NCBI GenBank assembly: GCA_020342115.1
Contig: CP070841.1
Span: 1,238,660-1,276,881, forward strand
From: Spirochaetota bacterium
GTDB taxonomy: Bacteria; Spirochaetota; B62-G9; DRHN01
Direction: 5' to 3'
Length of the DNA: 38,222 nt
The stretch's first letter is position 1. The number at the start of each line of letters is the position of its first letter. Below, piece after piece: positions 34,132-38,222 of this stretch. The translations under genes and the position numbers were made by a program. The notes beneath the pieces were generated by a model, which was given only the letters and a program-made list of their open reading frames with translations, was not told the origin of the DNA and did no database searches.

Positions 34132-34149
34132 GGACAGCTCCCTTTTTTT
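34130..34149 (+). terminator. short intrinsic terminator
   Basis: AGGGA-CAGC-TCCCT overlapping the stop codon of the DUF4432 gene, followed by seven T. Confidence 0.65.
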
Positions 34150-34407
34150 AAAGGCATTCAAGACACTCTTTGTTAGTAGAGACCTCTCTCGAATCATAGC
34201 AATATCCAGCAACCATCTTACATTTTCGTTTCTCGATTCATACCCTCATTATTGAATAAAATACATTCATTAATTGTCTTTAAATTAGATTTTGTGAATC
34301 GATAAATTTGCATACAATAGATAATCGCATTAAAATATGCATAAGTAAGGTTGCAGTATACATAATCTCCAGGCGAATTACGTATTCCATTCCTAGAATT
34401 GTAGCAG

Positions 34408-34821
34408 TTATTCCACAACTTTAATCGTATAGCTTATTTTACATGCCTTGCGCAGCATTGCACTTACAGGACAGTAGCGCTCCTGCGACAGATCCACAGC
34501 CTTTTTCAACTTATCAGGAGGGAGATCTTTACCCTTGAACTCATAAAGTAAGTCTATCTTTGTATATACCTTAGGATGCTCATCGGCGATCTCTGCCTTT
34601 GCAGTAATCTTGCATCCGGTGAAATCGACTCTCATCTTTCTGAGAAGAGAGACAACATCCATCCCTGTACAGCCGCATAGGGCAGTAAGTACAAGGGGCT
34701 TTGGTATTGGGCCTTTGTTTTTTCCACCAAACTCCTCTTCAGCATCTATGATAATCTTATGATCGCTGATAGTAGAGGTAAAAGCCATTCCATCATTCCA
34801 TTCGGTTTGAACAACATGCAT
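34408..34821 (-). CDS. OsmC family protein
   Basis: A 137-residue OsmC-fold protein, the YhfA/OsmC-like small type. The reactive cysteine pair is visible as C51 in CGCTGMDVV and C117 in ERYCPVS; an extra C49 precedes the first. OsmC proteins reduce organic or other hydroperoxides through this pair. ATG start with an AGGAGGTGA ribosome site 9 nt upstream. It begins 53 nt after the MttB-family gene and may be its operon partner; C51/C117 support an active enzyme. Confidence 0.88.
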   Translation of the reverse strand: MHVVQTEWNDGMAFTSTISDHKIIIDAEEEFGGKNKGPIPKPLVLTALCGCTGMDVVSLLRKMRVDFTGCKITAKAEIADEHPKVYTKIDLLYEFKGKDLPPDKLKKAVDLSQERYCPVSAMLRKACKISYTIKVVE

Positions 34822-34874
34822 GACAGTTCACCTCCTCGAGGTATAATGCAACAAAAAACGTGCACTGAAAGTAA

Positions 34875-36311
34875 TTAATCTTTTAGCCGCTGTAGTACCT
34901 GATCCATATATTTTAAAGCGGTTTTGTCAATTTTTTCAGGCTGGTGTGTTGCAATAATCTCATCAGCCCTTTCCTTGAGTTTGATATCCATCGTTTTTCT
35001 ACCGGCACGTTCCCATCCATCATAGTTTGCGCGGTCAAATATGCCTGGAAAGTAAAACTCTCTTCTGAAATGCTTCAGGGTATGCTCATGCTCGAGATAG
35101 TTGCCTGCCTGTCCTACATCATCGATGACATCTACTGCAAGGGTATCTTTATCCACACTCACTCCGCTGGCGATATGTTTTGCCATCCCTATTGCTTCAT
35201 TGCTCAGTATATACATTTCGTAAGAAGTGATGAGCGCCGATTCGAGAAAGCCGATATCGTGTATCAGGTTCTGGCCGTTCAGGGTAGACATGAGCACAGA
35301 AACTCCTACTTCTGTGCCTGCCTGAGCGTCGACAGTTTTAGCATCACTGCACCCGCAGGTGCCAAACATAGGAAGGCCATAATGGTGGGCCATATCTGTC
35401 AGGGCTGCGCAGAGCTTGTGAAGCTCAGGGCTTCCATATGGTGCAACAGTGGTACTCATATCAAGTATGTTCATCACACCGCCGTAGATGAACGGCGCCC
35501 CTGGATTGATGATTTGCTGGATAACGAGTCCGCTGAGGCATTCTGCATTCGCCTGGACGAGCATTCCTGCTCCAGTTGCAGGGGCTGTTGCACCTGCAAG
35601 AGGGCATGGTGTGAATATGACCGGTAGCCGAAGCCTTGCGGCATGGATGAGCTTATCGGTTGCTTCCGGCATATGTTTCAATGGAGAGGTTGGTTCGTCG
35701 TAGAGACATATGAAAGGTTTCTCCTGAAGTTTCTCTAAACTGCCTGTAACTGCTACAGCAAGGTCTATGGAAGATTGAAAAGTATCCTTATTATGAGCGG
35801 TAAACACAACGGGTATTATTGTGTTCTTCAACGTCGCATCTACAGCATAAACATCTGCCACTCCTTTTGGGCGATCTGAGATTATACCAACAGGCATGAT
35901 GAAGTCTAAATGTTCAAGTGCATCACATACCAGGGCACCGTGGGCAACATCATTGTAGGTACATTGCCTTTTCTCCCCTGTTTCCCGATCGAGAATAAAA
36001 GGACAATCAGACCCAGTTCCAAAGGAGGTTTTCCACCCTTCAAGAATGCACCTCTCTTGTCCCAGTCTATCAAACAGAGTCACAGATGATGGAGCACTTT
36101 TAATGGCCTTTTCAATGATTTTGGATGGTATGGTAATAACATTGTTATCCTTTATTTTGCAGCCGGCATCGAGAAGTAACTTTCTCCCTTCCTCTGTGTT
36201 TATTGCAACACCTGTTTTATCGAGAACCTCGAGGGTTGCGTTATGGATTTTTTGAATCGATTCCTTGTTGAGAACCTGAACTTTTACCGAGGGTTCAAAC
36301 GGTTTTTTCAT
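34875..36311 (-). CDS. MttB-family corrinoid-dependent methyltransferase (non-pyrrolysine)
   Basis: A 478-residue member of the trimethylamine methyltransferase superfamily. Recognisable stretches: LEVLDKTGVAINTEEGRKLLLDAG, FGTGSDCP, GATAPATGAGMLVQANAE, GTCGCSDAKTVDAQAG and IHDIGFLESALITS. There is no in-frame TAG, so no pyrrolysine, which places it with MtgB-like enzymes acting on quaternary amines such as glycine betaine or carnitine. Such enzymes normally work with a corrinoid protein and a second methyltransferase; none is in the window. The substrate is unproven. The ATG has GAGAGG upstream, inside the tail of a decayed acetyltransferase. Confidence 0.88.
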   Translation of the reverse strand: MKKPFEPSVKVQVLNKESIQKIHNATLEVLDKTGVAINTEEGRKLLLDAGCKIKDNNVITIPSKIIEKAIKSAPSSVTLFDRLGQERCILEGWKTSFGTGSDCPFILDRETGEKRQCTYNDVAHGALVCDALEHLDFIMPVGIISDRPKGVADVYAVDATLKNTIIPVVFTAHNKDTFQSSIDLAVAVTGSLEKLQEKPFICLYDEPTSPLKHMPEATDKLIHAARLRLPVIFTPCPLAGATAPATGAGMLVQANAECLSGLVIQQIINPGAPFIYGGVMNILDMSTTVAPYGSPELHKLCAALTDMAHHYGLPMFGTCGCSDAKTVDAQAGTEVGVSVLMSTLNGQNLIHDIGFLESALITSYEMYILSNEAIGMAKHIASGVSVDKDTLAVDVIDDVGQAGNYLEHEHTLKHFRREFYFPGIFDRANYDGWERAGRKTMDIKLKERADEIIATHQPEKIDKTALKYMDQVLQRLKD

Positions 36312-36312
36312 G

Positions 36313-36800
36313 TTAGTGAGCCTCTCTTTTCATAGTTAGATTTTTATATAAACATATATCATCTTTTATTCTTTTGTATTTCAAAACTGCGGAATTTTTA
36401 TCTATTAATGTTAGTGATGGAACCTCGAAACCCATTTTTTCAGCCAGATTGACGGCAGCACTGTTTTCCTTTTCTGTTTAACTACCAATAATTTTAACGC
36501 CATTTGCTACTGCCTTTTTGATCACATCATTTGATAATTTTTCACTAATTTCTTTTCCTTGATACTCAGGATGAACATGGTAAGTTAAATTTGAGATATC
36601 GGAATTATTTTTTATTCTGAACATATTAACCTAGCCCACAACCTTTTTTTAATTGCGACCTTTGTTGCTACGTGCAAATGATGATCCTCATTGTAGATTA
36701 CTCGTCATAACTTTTCTGATGACCAAAATGGATAAATTGCTATAAATAATTTTTTAATGTCATATTCCATGTTCTGTTTAGAGTAATCAATGATTTTCAT
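36313..36800 (-). pseudogene. decayed GNAT acetyltransferase
   Basis: Reading the minus strand from ATG 36800 gives MKIIDYSKQNMEYDIKKLF and then a TGA at 36707-36705. After a frame change near 36630-36660 the frame continues VNMFRIKNN, NLTYHVHPEYQGKEISEKL, then IIGS, a TAA at 36480-36478, and in the same frame TEKENSAAVNLAEKMGFEV. The order of an acetyl-CoA binding segment (HPEYQGK) and the NxxAxxLxxxxGF motif is that of GNAT proteins. At least two stops and one frameshift mark it as dead, and the normally conserved glycines after QGK are changed. Its start overlaps the end of the LamG lipoprotein gene by 14 nt. Confidence 0.72.
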
Positions 36801-37512
36801 GTTTGAAAAGAGCATCAACCTCGTCAGAATTCAACGCACGGTTATATATACGCACATCGTCGATTATCCCATTGAAAGCGTACTCCAAAGTATCCTTGCG
36901 GATTCCAATTTCGCTTCTTGGTTCAGGAGTGTAATCAATCGGATCAGAATAATCTTCTGTTCCACTTTGAACTCCATCGACATATATTATTATTTCATTA
37001 TTTCCTCCAGCATTTTTATCAAAACTTCCAGAAATATGATGCCATTGGTTGTCATCAACTATTATTGCTGAGGTGCCACGAGCAGACCCTCCATTAATTG
37101 AAAATCGTGCATGACCTGTATCATCTATTGCAAGACCGTAACCATCTGCTGTCTCCAGCCTATCAACTACATGTTTTAGTTGTGAGACAGTGTCTGTTTT
37201 TATCCATGCAGATATGCTGACCGCATCGGTAGGTGATAGTTCATCGCCTATAGCTGCTGGAAAATCGATATGGTCACCATCGCCATCAAAGCTATATGCA
37301 CTATCAGCATTTCCGAATCTGTCTTGAGTTAATGTAGCTTCTTTAACAATTCCGTCATTACCATTTCCGCTCTCATCGTTAGCATTTCCATTGAATGGGA
37401 AATATGCTACGAGGCCGTTTTGGAGATCGATATTGTCTGTTGTTGGAACATTTTCACACATAGACAATATAAGAGAAAAAGCTACTACTAATATAATTAC
37501 AAGTTTATACAT
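36787..37512 (-). CDS. LamG-domain lipoprotein
   Basis: A 241-residue exported protein. The hydrophobic leader ends in LSMC, so C19 is a plausible lipobox cysteine of the relaxed spirochaete type. One LamG/concanavalin domain fills the rest (about 33-235): LVAYFPFNGNANDESGNGNDG, SISAWIKTD, QWHHISGSFDK, IIIYVDGVQ, FNGIIDDVRIYNRAL. It probably binds glycans or proteins at the cell surface. ATG start with AGGAGG 5-6 nt upstream, 41 nt after the methyltransferase stop. Confidence 0.82.
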   Translation of the reverse strand: MYKLVIILVVAFSLILSMCENVPTTDNIDLQNGLVAYFPFNGNANDESGNGNDGIVKEATLTQDRFGNADSAYSFDGDGDHIDFPAAIGDELSPTDAVSISAWIKTDTVSQLKHVVDRLETADGYGLAIDDTGHARFSINGGSARGTSAIIVDDNQWHHISGSFDKNAGGNNEIIIYVDGVQSGTEDYSDPIDYTPEPRSEIGIRKDTLEYAFNGIIDDVRIYNRALNSDEVDALFKHENH

Positions 37513-37553
37513 TTAATCCTCCTTCAGGTATAATGGTATTTATCTTTATATTC

Positions 37554-38222
37554 CTATAAATTTTTCCATGCCACTGCTTCTCCCCATGCTTCTGCTGCAA
37601 ATGCATCCCTGTTTTTCCCCCATTCTCTCCATGCAGCGCTGATTCTTTCCATAGTTTTTTTATCAGCCCAGTTGAGGTCGATAATTGGTTGTGAGAATTC
37701 CGGGCTGATGATATAGCCAGCCATGTAATTTGCGATCTTCTGTGTATTCTCAGGAGTGGTTGTCCAGCAATCATAAGATGCTGATTGCTTGATATGTGTA
37801 AACCCGGCTTTTCTGATGTAGGCAGCCTGGTTACGGCCGCAGTGGAGGTCGCCCCCTTTGTGAGCCATCAATCTGCCGAAGAGCTCCATGAAAAGCTCAA
37901 CATCCCGGTTCTCTGGAGCCAGCAGAAACCCTCCGTAATCAGCGTGCCTTGCACCCAGAATTCCATCTTTTGTGAGCACTCTATAAATTTCCTTGAAGAC
38001 GTGAACAGGATCTTTTAAATATTCAACTACACCATGTACAAACACAGCATCAAACGACTCTTCAGAGAATGGCAATTTGTTTATATCACCGACTTCGAAT
38101 CGAACATTCATAACATTCCTTTTAGATTGCATTGATTTTGCAATCTCTATCTGGGCAGGTTCAATATCGATGCCAGTTACCTTTCCTGGAGCAACGATTT
38201 CTGCTAAGTCAATAGTTATAGA
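37554..38222 (-). CDS. class I SAM-dependent methyltransferase (5' end outside window)
   Basis: The frame is open to the window edge, so the start and the glycine-rich motif I are missing. What remains begins DLAEIVAPGKVTGIDIEPAQ (post-I acidic Asp for the SAM ribose), then GDINKLPFSEESFDAVFVHG (motif II) and LKDPVHVFKEIYRVLTKDG (motif III), the pattern of Methyltransf_11/UbiE-like enzymes. The C-terminal half (about 90 residues) is less conserved and includes AWREWGKNRDAFAAEAW. Substrate unknown. Confidence 0.85.
   Translation of the reverse strand, partial: SITIDLAEIVAPGKVTGIDIEPAQIEIAKSMQSKRNVMNVRFEVGDINKLPFSEESFDAVFVHGVVEYLKDPVHVFKEIYRVLTKDGILGARHADYGGFLLAPENRDVELFMELFGRLMAHKGGDLHCGRNQAAYIRKAGFTHIKQSASYDCWTTTPENTQKIANYMAGYIISPEFSQPIIDLNWADKKTMERISAAWREWGKNRDAFAAEAWGEAVAWKNL

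Noticed and set aside
34218..34418. 66-codon minus-strand open frame downstream of the OsmC gene
   Set aside because: No ribosome site, atypical composition, overlaps the OsmC 3' end; treated as non-coding.
34944..35627. 227-codon plus-strand open frame
   Set aside because: Antisense to the conserved MttB-family gene; cysteine- and histidine-rich translation is a by-product of the opposite strand.
34875..36311. Pyrrolysine-containing trimethylamine methyltransferase
   Set aside because: The frame has no internal TAG codon and is full length without readthrough.

Overview
The window reads as one contiguous piece of chromosome from a diderm, anaerobic bacterium of moderately low GC. A spirochaete is my best guess, but no rRNA or tRNA is present to fix the taxonomy. 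Evidence for a diderm: a signal-peptide metalloprotease with a C-terminal barrel ending in Phe, a second small barrel-like protein ending in Phe, an AsmA/GspN-like protein and a loose-lipobox lipoprotein. Evidence for anaerobic life: a complete rnfCDGEAB operon, two oxygen-sensitive radical SAM/SPASM-type enzymes, an MttB-family corrinoid methyltransferase and an NAD-type glutamate dehydrogenase. No phage, insertion sequence, CRISPR array or conjugation gene was seen.

Layout. 1-2879: 3' part of a large AAA-ATPase/TPR signalling protein, more AT-rich than the rest and open at the window edge. 3077-7467 (minus): an outer-membrane metalloprotease followed by gdhA; between them lies a 56-bp tandem repeat that grew from the 3' end of the protease gene. 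7632-9071: first radical SAM enzyme, with its own promoter, a 16-bp perfect palindrome and a strong terminator. 9131-11642 (minus): nucleotidyltransferase, TPM-domain protein, LemA and a small membrane protein. 11782-12953: lone AmmeMemoRadiSam protein B, convergent with a Prp protease. 13072-19631: a small coiled-coil protein, then rnfCDGEAB, rseC and a GspN/AsmA-like gene. 19632-19960: a long palindromic element with a degenerate extra copy. 19961-22414: proB and proA. 22610-22945: FtsB/DivIC-like protein. 23043-24794: ribbon-helix-helix-like regulator and a second radical SAM enzyme. 24933-28127: barrel-like protein, pfkA behind a three-hairpin leader, and an M24 aminopeptidase overlapping the next gene. 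28117-34131: KtrB/KtrA potassium uptake, a HAMP-PAS protein without output domain, a LamG/FN3 protein and a DUF4432 mutarotase-like protein. 34408-38222 (minus): a methyltransferase (cut by the window), a LamG lipoprotein, a decayed acetyltransferase, an MttB-family protein and an OsmC-family protein. The 34150-34407 interval between the terminator and the OsmC gene holds nothing I can identify.

How it fits together. Rnf couples ferredoxin oxidation to NAD reduction and ion pumping. KtrAB uses the membrane potential for K+ uptake. proBA makes proline from glutamate, and GDH links glutamate to 2-oxoglutarate. The most interesting candidates are: (i) two radical SAM paralogues whose transcription units share the same unusual promoter layout (TTGAC[T/A]-N18-TAGTAT) with AGTAT/ATACT inverted repeats on the -10, one unit starting with a ribbon-helix-helix-like protein that could be the common regulator; (ii) the structured pfkA leader; (iii) the 56-bp tandem repeat that copies the stop-codon region of an outer-membrane gene into the region upstream of gdhA; (iv) the palindromic element before proB.
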